From Talpa occidentalis (lineage: Eukaryota; Chordata; Mammalia; Eulipotyphla; Talpidae): 64,000 nt of DNA. The stretch covers positions 48,048,699-48,112,698 of the forward strand of contig NW_023601104.1 of assembly GCF_014898055.3 (NCBI RefSeq), read 5' to 3'. A program made the translations under genes and the position numbers. The notes beneath the pieces were generated by a model, which was not told the DNA's origin, made no database searches, and saw only the letters and a list, made by a program, of their open reading frames with translations. Below, piece after piece: positions 24,741 to 35,846 of the stretch; the first letter of the stretch is position 1; each line of letters begins with the position of its first letter.

Positions 24741-25489
24741 GTTTCTCTTACATTGACTATAAATGGTTCCTTCTGTCATCTTTTAAATTTTTCCTTCCTT
24801 AATGCCTGACTACTCCTTTAACTTGGAAGTTAACACATAGTTTTCATCTTACATGCCAGCTGGTTACATTGAACATAAACTTGAAAAAATTCTAAGTTCT
24901 TACTTTGTTTTAGCAGGAAAGAATGTGATCAGTTAGTGATGCCAATGCAAGTATGAAGGTGGCTAGAGGCAGAAAATGCTGTATTATGAATTGTTGAATT
25001 AACAGTATGGAAAGCAAATATTTATCATCCTTATCTCGTCTTATTGTTGAATATCCTTCCTTTCACTTTTTCCAGTTAAACTCCATATTATATATAAATT
25101 GTCAAATTTCAGAAGTAGAATACCAACTTTATCTTTTTACTTCTAGTTACTTGGTAAAATATCTGCTGAATGATTATGTGAAGGAAATCTTAGCTCCAGA
25201 GTAGACAGGAAATTGCCCACTTTTTAAAATATCTCTTATACATTATTCCATTTATAGTCTAATGAGCAGTTTCTATTTAAAAAAAAAATACTTATATCAT
25301 CTACATAGTTTAAGTTCTTGGTATGGTTTACTTGTCACAATGTTTTCCTATGGAAACCACCCACATGAGAAAATTAGAGTTTTGATAAGCAAGGGATGGG
25401 CTGGAAAAGAAAGGGGCATTTTGGTGGGGGGAAGGAAAAGATTGAATTTTCAGAAAGCTTTGTCAGAATGACTTTCAGCTTTGAGATGG

Positions 25490-25580
25490 TTGGGTGCCAG
25501 AGATGGGGCAGTAGGATTCCAAGATTGTGCAAAAAGATAAATGAAGGGACCAATGTTACCTCAATAAAGAAAAAAAAAGG
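25490..25580 (+). mobile_element. Possible L1 3' terminus
   Basis: Ends CCAATGTTACCTCAATAAAG followed by poly(A), the same terminal motif as other L1 tails in the window. The preceding sequence is not clearly L1. Confidence 0.35.
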
Positions 25581-26604
25581 TAAATGAACTTTTCTACTAA
25601 GTGATAAATGTAAAATTGTAAAAACATTGAAGAATTTTCTTTAAGTTCTTACTTTCTATTCCTTCTTTAGTATTGTATAGCCCCTTTCTTTCCACTTCTA
25701 GATAGTTTTATTATATTGCCTTTTAACTGTTCAGGTTGGTGCTTGAGTTTTGACCCATTCCATTCTCCTATCTTGACTCACCATCTCCCTAAATCCTTTT
25801 TATCTTCTAGGTAAACAAGTAGTTTACTGGTGGTAGTTACTGGCAGAACTTCCTCACCCAGCCACTTGCAGTTCTGGGGATAACAATAGTGGACACAATT
25901 CCTTTCTTGCATCTGATTTCTCATAAGAAAGGATGTTGGTTTTAGAAAGAAAAGAAGTAATAGGAAAGTGAATGGTAAGAAGGTGAAATTTTAAAATTTG
26001 CACTGAAGGCTCTTTCCTACTTTCTGAAGATTCTTTCACTTTTCACTTCTCATTAATGTGTAGATAAAGCAGGCTTGTTTTTATTAAGTTGATGTATTTA
26101 TTTTATGTTTAAATAGTTCTTAAAATTGATTAAATAAGGTGATATATTCTTGGCTGCACACTGTTCTCATTTTAAAAAATGGATTTGACACTTATATGAT
26201 TTCAATTTATAATTTTTTAAAGACATATTCATGAGCCTTAGTTTTCCACTATATTTAAAATGCTTCCTTTATTTTTGGAGCCAGGGAACAGAATAGAATA
26301 AGCACAGATTTTTCAGGCATATTGGTAATATCAAGTAAGTGGGATATCTGCGGCTTAGCTGATTCATGAATGATGGAATGATTACAGAAAAAAGATCTAA
26401 CTCTAGATCAGATTTACCATTGGAACTTTTGGTAATGCTAACTTTAACAGAAAGATTTCAAGTAGCCTTTTTTTAAAATTGCCACTTCCTTTTAATCTAA
26501 TTATTCTGTTTGATTTGATCACAGAATCTAGTGTAGCTTGGCAATTTATTGTAAAAGTAGTCTCTAAATCTGTTTGAAATCCTCTTAGTGATATACAGCC
26601 AATT

Positions 26605-26887
26605 TTTAAAAAAAGGTTTATTTATTTATTCATGCAAGAACTGGGGTATAGGCCAGAGGTATGGGGGGTAAGAGGATTCACCAGAGACAGAGTGGGGAGC
26701 AGGCAGACTGACTGAAATGTCTGCTTAGGGGAGCAGCGGGGTGAGACAGGAGAGGTCTGCTATGCCATGTGGGTCAGTTCCCTGGCCAGGGATCGAACTC
26801 CTGCTGTGGTGGCTGCCCATAGCTTTGTAATGCTCCAACTTAACCCCTTGCTCCAACTTAACCCCTTGCGCCACCAGGGAGGCCCCC
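26605..26887 (-). mobile_element. tRNA-derived SINE with 18-bp internal duplication
   Basis: Minus-strand copy flanked by CAGCCAATT at 26596-26604 and 26891-26899. Near the head the unit CTCCAACTTAACCCCTTG occurs twice in tandem (26833-26850; 26851-26868), a duplication not seen in other copies. The body also lacks part of GAACAGAACAGGCAG. Confidence 0.9.
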
Positions 26888-26899
26888 ATTCAGCCAATT

Positions 26900-27700
26900 A
26901 ATTAAATTCATATCTATTAGAAATGAAAGAGCTTTGTTGTAATTGCCGGAGGAGGAGGGTGTGGTCATTCATTCTATGATTGGCATTGTGGCAATTGATG
27001 TTGTTTGACCACTAAGTATCTTTCATGCTTCAATGCATGGGTTATCATGAAGAGATGAGTACACAGGAAATAATGAGCTATGTTTTGATAATTTTGACTA
27101 ATGATGGTCTCTTCAAAAAGCTATTATTCACAGGGCAGTGTGACTTTCTATATAAACTTTTTGATGTTTTCATGTAAGCTTTCAACCAGTAGTTAGTTTT
27201 GTTAGTTTTTCTATTAGGTTTATATGGAGGAATAACTGTACACATTTTCTTTTAATAAAATTTTAAGTCAAAGAAAATAATTTGTACCTGTAATAGGAGT
27301 TGTGGTTCAGAGTCTTTCCTTATTAATTTAAAATTATGGCTTTAGCCTGTGTCAATATTCAGTTCTGGTAGTTTTATTGATTAAAATGCTTTTAGGCAGT
27401 ATTAATTTTGTTGATTGACATGTAGGAGACGATAAAGAAGAAAGTATCTTTAACTTTCTTTTTAATGTATATGCTCTACAAGTTTAGTAGCTCAGTGTTC
27501 ATTTTTCCCTGTTAAATTTTGAAGAAACACATTTAACATTGTGATAAAATGTGCTCATATTGCTTTTGGTTTACAGTTTATCATTCACTGAAATGCAAGA
27601 AATATTTAAAATACACTTTCTCTGGGTTTAACATGCTGTTAAAATAAAGATTGTTCCTTTTGAGTTTCAATTTTGTGAAAAGATTTTTTTACTGTTCCAA
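26900..27700. other. Intron, nothing recognised
   Basis: AT-rich sequence between a SINE and a MaLR LTR; no family landmarks or exon-like frame seen. Confidence 0.5.
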
Positions 27701-28065
27701 TGTCTTAGTCTGTTCAGGCTGTCATCATGCAAAATAGATTGGGTTTCTTAAACTATAAACGTTTATTTCCCATTTCTGGAGGCTGAGAAGTTCAAGATGG
27801 AGATGCCAACAGATTTGATGTCTAGTGAGGACCTGCTTCTTGGTTATAAATGGCCATTCATTACTGCCCTACAGGGCAGCAAGAACAAGAAGGCTCTTCT
27901 CGTTGGGGTACCTTTTATAAGGGCATTAATCCCATTCACTAGTGCACCACACTCATGGCGTAATCACCTTCCAAAGACTACACCTTCCTAATTCTATCAC
28001 ATTGGAAGTTAGGGTTCAACATGAATTTTGAGACAGGGGGAGACACAGACATTCAGTCCATAACA
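27701..28065 (-). mobile_element. MaLR (MLT1/MST-type) solo LTR
   Basis: The minus strand begins TGTTATGGACTGAATGTCTG and contains a TATA-like CTTATAAAAGG. The plus strand shows ATTTCTGGAGGCTGAGAAGT and ends AACATTCAGTCC-like sequence. These are standard MaLR LTR features. No internal retroviral sequence follows. The 64-codon frame at 27797-27991 lies in it and is not a gene. Confidence 0.75.
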
Positions 28066-28251
28066 CCTTGTTTCAATTTTCAGTTTGTGTTTGAACTTCT
28101 AGCCATCTTTTGAACAGAGTCAAATAACTTAGATCTTCCATTTCTAATGAAGGACTAAGCAAATAGATGATATCCATATTCTTCTATTTTATCTTGGTGA
28201 ATTTTTGCCTATGACACATTAAAAACAAGATAAGGCTGTCATTTCCTTTTT

Positions 28252-28512
28252 TAAAAAACATTTGTTTATGCATAGAGCTGGGGTACAGGCCAGAGATGCG
28301 GGGGGTGAGAAGATTTACCACAGACAGAGTGGGGAACAGAACAGGCAGACTGACTGAAAAACACTGCTGAGGGGAGCAGTGGGCGAGACAGGAAAGGTGT
28401 GCCTCGCCATGTGGGTTGCTCCCTGGCCAGCTGGGGATTGAATTCATGCCACAGGGGCTGTGGTCTGCCCCATAGTATGGTGCTTAACCCCTTGCACCAT
28501 CAGGGAGACCAG
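28252..28512 (-). mobile_element. tRNA-derived SINE
   Basis: Flanked by GGCTGTCATTTCCTTTT (from 28234) and CGCTGTCATTTCTTTT (from 28514). Body landmarks intact and head end diverged (TTGCACCATCAGGGAGACC). Confidence 0.9.
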
Positions 28513-28662
28513 ACGCTGTCATTTCTTTTGCAGGTTTTAGCCAATGCACTAAGACAAGAAAAAGTAGTGTTATTAATAGTGGAAAGAAAAAGACAAAATT
28601 GTCATTAATTACATGTAATGTATTTTTCTACCTAGAAAATTCAAAAGAAATAATAATAAAAA

Positions 28663-28893
28663 GGACCTCCTTCGTGGCCTAGGGGTTAAGCCTTAGTGCT
28701 TTCACTGCTATGGCCTGAGTTTAATCCCTGAGCATGGAGCTACCACATGGTGCAGCGGACCTTTTCTGTCTTGCACACTGCCCCCCTCAGCAGTGTGTTT
28801 CAGTCAATCTGCCTGTTCTGCTCCCCACTCTGTCCCTGGTGACTCTTCACCTCCCATACCTCTGGCATACACCTCAGTTCTTAAAAAAAAAAA
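28663..28893 (+). mobile_element. tRNA-derived SINE, older type D
   Basis: Head GGACCTCCTTCGTGGCCTAG then GGGTTAAGCCTTAGTGCTTT, a different A-box arm from type A (AGGGGTTAAG in place of AGCGGGTTGAG). Body landmarks CTGCTCCCCACTCTGTCCCT; ends in poly(A) without a long AAAT tail. Confidence 0.85.
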
Positions 28894-28984
28894 TGAAAAA
28901 ACTTGCTAAGAAAAGGGGAGACATGAAAGATATATTGGGGGAAAAGATCACTGTAAAAACATTAGCAGTTTTCTCTTTCTGATT

Positions 28985-29830
28985 CTGGCAGTGTGGCTGA
29001 CTATGTTCAGAATAACTTCTCTTGTAGCAGTATACCTTAAAATATTACATGGAATATTTGCAAAATTACTTTTTCAGTACATGATGGAGATAGTAAGAGA
29101 GGAAGGGCATTTCACAGAATTTATAAATAACAAGAAAGTGTGAGTTAATTGGTGTAGCTGTGTACTGGATTGATGTCTGCCCTGGTATTACTTGGTTGTC
29201 CTTGGTGCCTTATGGCCTGTATTGTATAGATCTGTGTATGAAAGAATGGAGAGAAAGTTTGGCACCTAAGGAGGGAGGATGTTTCAATGGAGAATCACCA
29301 TGTAAACCTTTGGACACCCTGAAGGATGACATCCTTAATAAGTGACCAATAAAATTAATCTTGCTACATTGGTAATTACTTGTGGTATGTGTTGTATTTG
29401 TCCTTTACTCTGTGTAGAGTGGGAAAAAAATGGACAGCTAAAACAACAGATTAGATATAATTAAAGAGGAAATTCATTTACTGGAATGGAGATGAAGAGA
29501 AAAATACCTAGAATTTAGTTTATAGAAAAGCTGGGAAAAAAAATGGAAGTTTGAGGGGCATGCATAAAAAGACCAATGTAGGAGGTTTAATCAGATTTCT
29601 AGAAGGAGATAATGGAGAAAATCTGAGAGGCAGTATTCAAAGAGATAATGGCTGAACATTTTCCAAGATATAACTAAAATTCAGGACAATAGCATATGAA
29701 TTGGCTTGGGAGAGAGTGTGACTGGATTGGAACTCTTCAATCAAGATGGAGGCATTGATAAACTTTACACTTAAAATTAGATGTGTTTAAGTACTGAGCA
29801 ATCATAAGAATATAAACACACTGGATAATT
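28985..29830. other. Intron, nothing recognised
   Basis: No repeat family or exon recognised. The 61-codon frame at 29160-29345 shows no known domain. Confidence 0.5.
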
Positions 29831-29834
29831 TGTT

Positions 29835-29920
29835 CTTTTTTTATCTTAAAAATTTTTTTGAGGTAACTTTGGTTTACAATATTGTATGTGATTTAGAAGT
29901 ATAGGATCACAAGTTTCAGT
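29835..29920 (-). mobile_element. Possible L1 3' terminus (minus)
   Basis: Plus-strand TTTGAGGTAACTTTGGTTTA followed by CAATATTGTATGTGATTTAG resembles reversed L1 3' ends at 8150 and 21000. Confidence 0.4.
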
Positions 29921-29994
29921 TTGATTTGTTTGACAAATGGTGAAAATGTAATGAGAGAAAGAGTCTGAAGAATAAGACTAACAAAAAAAAGTGA

Positions 29995-30630
29995 GACAAA
30001 GAGAAAGTATAAAGTAGAATGGTAAATATAAATCTAAATATATCAGCAATATAAGTATTGTACAACTCTCCAATTAAAAGAGTAATATTGTAAAACAAGA
30101 AAAAATAGAAGCAAGATGAAGCAAAACAAAATCCAGAGCTATATCTAAAACATGAAAATATACATGGATTAAAAGTTAAAGAATTGGAAAAGATCAATCA
30201 GGCAGAATTAAAGTGGGTATAGTTATATTAATATCAGACAAAATAGACTTTAAAGAGTTTAAAGCTAAAGTGTTAAAGAAGATAAGGAATTGCTCTCTAT
30301 AACAATCTTGATATAGTGGTCATATATAGGACATTCTTTTAAAAAACTTTTACAAAATTGTGCACTGGGCCATGTAATTGTAGCTGTAAAAACAATTTCT
30401 AAATAACCGTTACTTGAAAAAAGAAATGAAGTACTGAAAATAACGTGCTCAGTGTTTAAGAAGTTCAAACCATACAGTAAACCCAAAGAAAGTAGAAGGA
30501 ATTGATTAAAATGAATGAATTTGTAAACAAAAATATAGTAGAGAGGACTAACAAAACCTATATGTATTTCTAAGTTGGCACTCTTTGATAAGGAAATAAG
30601 ACTTTATGAAAGTAAGTCAGAATATGTATG
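29995..30630 (+). mobile_element. Old L1 ORF2 N-terminal (endonuclease-region) fragment
   Basis: Diverged ORF2 landmarks: CAACTCTCCAATTAAAAGAG, TTATATTAATATCAGACAAA followed by ATAGACTTTAAAGAG (the ILISDKIDFK stretch), then AAACCCAAAGAAAGTAGAAG and GACTAACAAAACC. The coding frame is lost. It ends about 50 bp before the acceptor tract of the next NUBPL exon. Confidence 0.65.
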
Positions 30631-30681
30631 TATAATGACAATCTTCTACAAGAGATTTTTTTTTTTTCTTTCTTATTTCAG

Positions 30682-30721
30682 GTAACCTAATGAGGCCTCT
30701 TTTGAATTATGGTATTGCTTG
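30682..30721 (+). CDS. NUBPL: NUBPL 40-nt coding exon
   Basis: A 40-nt exon between acceptor tract TTTCTTATTTCAG and donor GTGAGC at 30722. Two bases complete the Ser codon begun in the exon at 2083-2173. Twelve codons follow ([12 protein letters not shown]), then two bases of the Cys codon completed by the next exon. By human numbering it covers about residues 128-141, the linker before the MSMGFLVEE segment. The length is not a multiple of three, so skipping would shift the frame. The exon itself begins GTAACC directly after CAG, so the acceptor is fused to a donor-like CAG|GTAA. Downstream is an intron of only 86 nt. Confidence 0.95.
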
Positions 30722-30807
30722 GTGAGCATATCTTTTTTGCTTTATGTTACTTTTCTGAATAATATTAACTTGTGTAAATTAGTTGTACATTTCATTTACT
30801 GTTGCAG
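30722..30807 (+). other. NUBPL: NUBPL 86-nt intron
   Basis: GT at 30722 and AG at 30806-30807, near the practical lower limit for mammalian introns, whereas the neighbouring introns are 28.5 kb and more than 33 kb. It contains a T-rich 3' half with TTTCATTTACTGTTGCAG as the acceptor. No repeat inside. Confidence 0.93.
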
Positions 30808-30898
30808 CATGTCTATGGGCTTTCTGGTTGAAGAGACTGCTCCAGTTGTTTGGAGAGGCCCTATGGTTATGTCAGCCATTGAGAAACTGTTGAGGCAG
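30808..30898 (+). CDS. NUBPL: NUBPL coding exon (MSMGFLVEE / VVWRGPM segment)
   Basis: A 91-nt exon between acceptor GTTGCAG and donor GTAAGA at 30899. One base completes Cys; thirty codons follow, [20 protein letters not shown] then [10 protein letters not shown], ending in phase 0. This is the Mrp/NBP35 family core between the LDVDVYGPS motif and the DMPPGTGD motif, the latter in the next exon beyond the window. Human numbering is about 141-171. At the position of Leu in the human WRGLMVMS (as I recall it) this sequence has Pro, giving RGPM as in bacterial Mrp and many other homologues. The product is a mitochondrial matrix Fe-S assembly factor for complex I. Confidence 0.96.
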
Positions 30899-30904
30899 GT
30901 AAGA

Positions 30905-33900
30905 AAATTGCATTAAGTATCATTTTATTATTTGCACAAGGAGGTTAATGCTTTTGCTGATTGGAGAGTTGTTAAAATTTGTGTTGGGTTTGAAATGTTT
31001 TGCAAAAGAATTCACTTGATAGACTGAATGTATAATCAGGTATGTGGCGCCAGGACCAAATTTCACTGTTACATGATTAAATTTTTCTCTTTGCTTGTGA
31101 ACATACCAGAAATACTATTTATATTGTCCTGTTGGTCTGCTGAGTTGCAGTAAGATGAGGAAATCTATTTTGTAAGTAATCTGTCTTCTTTAAATTCATG
31201 GTTAATTTCATTGTGGACAATATTGAGTTATAAGAGCAGTGTAGAAATTGCTCAGATGTTAAAAAACAAAACAAAACATGGTGCTTGTGATTAAAAATAA
31301 CTTCAAAACAAAACAAAAATTTGTTTGAATTCATGTGGCTATGTATTCATGTATTTGTGCCTCATCTTTTGTCCAGTCAACTTTAATTTATCCTTAAGAA
31401 AAGGAAGAGAACAGTTGATTGGATAATCTAAAAATAACAGATGAGCTATATGTTGTTTGTAGGAATATATTTTATATTTTCTTTGTAGCTGTGAATTTAT
31501 AAGCTCTGCTTAATCCTGTTTAAATTTATAATTATGATCTAGGTAAATATTATAAGTAATTTGGAATTTCTGTACTAACTGAGAACAGTTAGTTACCTCC
31601 TATTTATGTTTTACTTTGGGTCAGGCACCCTGTGATAGGTTGACAGTTCTAATCCTTGATAGTCCTATATTCACTTAAAATTGTAAAAGTAAGTAGATGA
31701 AATAATGTCTTGAATTTTAAAAACTCTTGTGGGTTTTTTTTTTTCTTTTACTATACATTTACAATGTGCTCTCTGGTCCCAGAATCATTCTTTGTAATTT
31801 GGTAAGGAATATGGTTTGTTAACTTTTACCAATAATTGCAACATCTGAGGGATAACTTATTTTTCTGGGTACAAAAGCAATAGTAAGGGAAATGTTATGG
31901 CTTTAGTTTGCCAGTGTTTAGTAATTTATCTGCTTAGTTTCATTCCACCACCCTCCAACCTCATCTGCTAAAAGGAAGGGAAGACTTTAATGAAGTTACA
32001 TGATAAGTATATGTATGCATTTTGTGATGTTTGGTGAAAAAGCATGCCTGGCCATAAAATAAAAGTTAAATTTTTGTGATCAGTTAGGAAAACTAGGCAG
32101 GTAAATGGTAAAATGCCATTTTTAGTACCAGGTTTGTCAATATATCTTCCTTTTTATTCTCATGAATTTTGAAAGAAATTTTTATTTTTCATTTTGACTT
32201 TAAACATTAAGGGATAAACAGCTAGTAATTTCACTTGCTTTTTAAAATTTTTCTGTTATTTGTTAATATTCCTGAGTAGTTTTTTTCCCTCCTAAATTGT
32301 GTTTAATGTAGATATAATTAGTTTTACTCAAATGAGGAAGTGTTGTCTTAGAATCTTTGAGAATACAGGATATTGGGAAAAAAATTAATTTCAGTGATTA
32401 GAAAAAGAGCTATATAAAGGAAAACTTCAAAGGCTGGTCTGATATCAGCACCTGCTGTGGTCACTGTGTAAACCCTGGAGACCAGAGATTTTGGCAGCAG
32501 TTTCAGTGCTTTTGGTTCAGTCTCCAGTAACCCCAAATGTGATGCAGATGCCAGTTTTTTTCTAGGGTTCTGATAATGGCATATAATGAGTTGGTTGTTT
32601 CCTAGCAACAAAAGAAGCAGTTTCACTTTAGCTGATCCTGCAATAGGAATGAGACATTTTCCCTTGATAGTTGGTATTAGTGATTTCCCTGACAATGGAA
32701 TTTCACTTCTGAATAAGGAATGTTCTCAGCCTTTGGTTTACAAAAGAATTTTGCTTTTGAGTGTGGGCTAAGCTCTGCTTAATCCTGTATAAAATGGAAA
32801 AAAAAAAACCCCAAACTGAGCCCCCTTAGCACCTCTCATGGGAAGAGCCAAAAGAGTTTGATACACCATTTTTTAAGGGGCAAGTGATTATACATGAAGG
32901 CTTAATAAATGTTTTTTTTCCCCTAGTGTTTTAATAGCATAATTAACAACCAAATTCTTTTCTGTATTTAATATATTAGGCAAGAGAGCTTTATTATTGC
33001 CTACGGTGTCGTAGGCAATAATAAACATAATAAACATAATAAACTTATGACATTTTATTTACTTGTACCATTTCAACATGGTAACTATAATAAAACCCTT
33101 TTTTCTAGTTTGTAACCCATTTGCTTTCTAAGTTTTCTATACAAAATTATTATACCAGTTATCGTCCTAGTTCACTTTAAGCCGTCTAACAGAGAATGTT
33201 TGATTTTAAATATTAGTAGTTGAAAGGCATGTGTACTTAGCTGAATCATACCTAAATCCTTCTTATTTGGCAGTGACAATAGATTTGGAGATTTTTTGAC
33301 TCTTAAAGATTTATGGGGGCATAATAAAATTACTTTAAATGACTTTCTTTTAGTCATTAATTGTTTAAAGTTTCTAAGGAAATTTTCCATTTTCCTTTTT
33401 TTGACATTGTATAACTAATATAAATTACCTTACTCATCCAGATTTATGACACATGAAATATTGTATCAGAGTGTCCCAGACACTTATGCACAGATAAAAT
33501 ATTAAATGATGTTCTTATGATAATTAAATTAGCAATAAGTATACCCAAGGAATTATTGCCTTGCATTGAAAAAAAGAGTCACAGACTATGCATCAAGTAT
33601 AGCTGAAGTTATCAAAAGTCTTTATTATCAGTTTTGAGCACCTGGCCTTATTCATTCCTCTCTGGGATTTTTACATCATCAGATACTTTCCTGGTTTTCA
33701 TATTTAAAATACTTTATTAGCCTTCTAGGGCATTAAGGAATGAACAACACTAATTATTTCAGTTAGACAGGACAGTTCTGTACAGTCTCTCAGAATTTTT
33801 TTCTTTAAAAGCCCTTTAAACATGAGGAAATTTTCTATATAGTAAATTGCTCAGTTATTGCTATTAGATTTATTTGGGACCTTAATTTGAGGCTAAAGTT

Positions 33901-35425
33901 AAGTCTAATTTTGAATTCTCTCTTTTCTTTTACAACTATAGATTAGTGAAGAAATAGAGATATAACTAAAGCCCAGTTTTTGGTAGTATTTTTCTGAGGC
34001 ATTCTTACCTAGTAATAACTCAGTTTTATTGATCTAGCAGGGGTTTCATTTGATCATCATGTATTTATTTATTTACTTATTTGTTGAATTGGCATCAAGT
34101 GATTATTGCTATAATTTAAAAATGTCTTTGGACTTTTTGTCATCTTCAGCAGCAGACATTTAGTGGCTACTTACTATGTTTGGGGCATTGATTAGATACT
34201 GAGGACACATGGATGTGTAAGGCATAGTTTCAGTTTTCAGAATTAAAAATAAAGCTTTTGGTTACAGACCCACTTTTTGACTTGTAGGAATAATGAAGAT
34301 GTTTAGCTATGTTAGATTTTTTTATAATTTTTCAATATTTTACTTCAGGCAATCAGGTTGGAACTTACAGAACGAGGGTGTGTATTGTATAGTATTGACC
34401 ATTCAGTTTGGTGGATACAAGGATATTAAATTCACAAATTTATTTAGGTTCTGTGTCATAGAAGGAAACCTCCAGCAACACTGAAAAAGAACAAGTTCTC
34501 AGAAGAAATTAGAAACAACCCATGAATATTAATTGCTGGCTCTTTTCTCTTACTTAACATGCCCTTCTTTTTCTGCTAATTATCAGAGATGACTTATATG
34601 AGTAACTCCAACTCATTGTGATGCTTGAAATATAATCAACTTTGAATATTGTGATGTCCTTGTTTTCACATATTGCTACTATAGATATCTAAGACAGAAA
34701 GCTATTACAGTTTTGTAGACTGGTACCAATTGTCCCCATTCCTCCACTCCAAGTCATTTATGCTAGATATCTTAAATGTTAGAGTAGAGCTGGTTAGTGT
34801 CATTACTTAACCAATTTACTCTTGTATTCTGGTCTCTAATACCACATGCGTAGGGACACTTTTCATCTAATAAAACTCCTCAGTAACCTGAAGGTTTAAG
34901 TAGGTAATTTTATCACAAAAACAATAGAAATTAAACAAGGCGACCAAAGTGTGAAAAAGAAAATTATTCTCCATTGTCAGCCACAGATACTCTCTCACTT
35001 CTTGTTCTGGATAGTTTTGGGTTGCAGCAATTTGTGAGCTGGGAGAGCTCTGCCGCTTTCAGTTTCTTTTCTAACTTGACACCCAGGGAAGTCCTCACTG
35101 TAGACCTCTGATTATATATAGCTGAGTCAAATTATTTTCTGCTCTACATCAGCCTTAGTCCTGGTACCTTTGGAAGATGATGACTCTTTACTATTCTTGG
35201 CCATGAATTTCTTGAAATCTTTCTTTAGGTTTTAGGTCTTGCAGTCATGTCTTGCTCTTTCCTGTATGCCCCCTTACCATTTGGTATATGCTTAGCTATT
35301 TCTTTATAATAGTTCTCCCCTTTGGGAGATTAGAATTTTTTACCTATATACTACAGATCTTGTAGACTTACAGAGTGGTTGAAGTTGTGGTCTCAAGTTA
35401 CCAGTGTTTCTTCCTTACCATTATT
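30905..35425. other. Repeat-poor intron stretch
   Basis: About 4.5 kb with no SINE or L1 recognised, only a possible MIR trace near 31600-31680 and 34130-34260 and a perfect hairpin at 32990-33025. Open frames at 32348-32771 and 33172-33390 have no recognisable family. The 20-bp string AAGCTCTGCTTAATCCTGT occurs at about 31500 and 32770. Confidence 0.55.
32990..33025. repeat. Perfect inverted repeat, 16-bp arms, 4-nt loop
   Basis: The left arm TTTATTATTGCCTACG (32990-33005) is exactly complementary to the right arm CGTAGGCAATAATAAA (33010-33025), with loop GTGT. Directly after it the string ATAAACATA repeats. Perfect pairing in an otherwise AT-rich unique region suggests a recent template switch or a selected structure. 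Confidence 0.93.
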
Positions 35426-35431
35426 ACTTCC

Positions 35432-35639
35432 TTATCACTGTTTCAATTTTATGAGACAGTCCATTTTGTCAATTCTCTTTCAAACAAATCAGCATCCTGC
35501 ATGCTTTCCACTTACATCAGAGCTACAGTTAGAGCCTGCCCTTAACATGAACTGACTGCCCAGGACGCCTATCACTTCCCTCTGGTAGATACTTCCCTCA
35601 AGTACACACTTCCCTCTGGCAGACAGACAAAGAAGGAAA
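35432..35639 (+). repeat. Local duplication arm A (inverted partner at 36508-36712)
   Basis: About 207 bp, from ATCACTGTTTCAATTTTATG to GACAGACAAAGAAGG. Its reverse complement is at 36508-36712 with only a few differences across the central 190 bp (for example GACGCC versus GATGCC, CTACAG versus CTGCAG). The outer 20 bp is more diverged. It contains three imperfect TTCCCTC-type repeats. No repeat family recognised. Confidence 0.93.
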
Positions 35640-35660
35640 CATTAATAGAAAGCATTAATA

Positions 35661-35846
35661 GAAGCATTAATAGAAAAATGTGCTAGCCAGTGAAATGTAT
35701 TGATCAAAGGGGGATAAAATGATATCAGACCTAATTCATTAGCAGCAAAAACTAGTGAATTCAAAATAATTTTTCTTGGAAAATAAATAAATTAAAAGTT
35801 GGCTAATTGCCACACCCTTATACTATCCCTTTTCTACCTTGAAACT
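35661..35846 (+). repeat. Local duplication arm B (direct partner at 36726-36911)
   Basis: 186 bp starting GAAGCATTAATAGAAAAATG and ending CTTGAAACT, repeated in the same orientation 1065 bp downstream with a handful of differences. Just before it, at 35640-35673, the unit GCATTAATAGAA is present about three times, whereas the downstream copy has one. Confidence 0.94.

Noticed and set aside
32348..32695. 115-codon open frame on the minus strand
   Set aside because: No recognisable motif and biased to Leu/Lys/Ile as expected from the base composition; no homologous family known to me.
31499..32790. 20-bp string AAGCTCTGCTTAATCCTGT present at about 31500 and 32770
   Set aside because: Single short match with unrelated flanks; not enough to claim a duplication or element.
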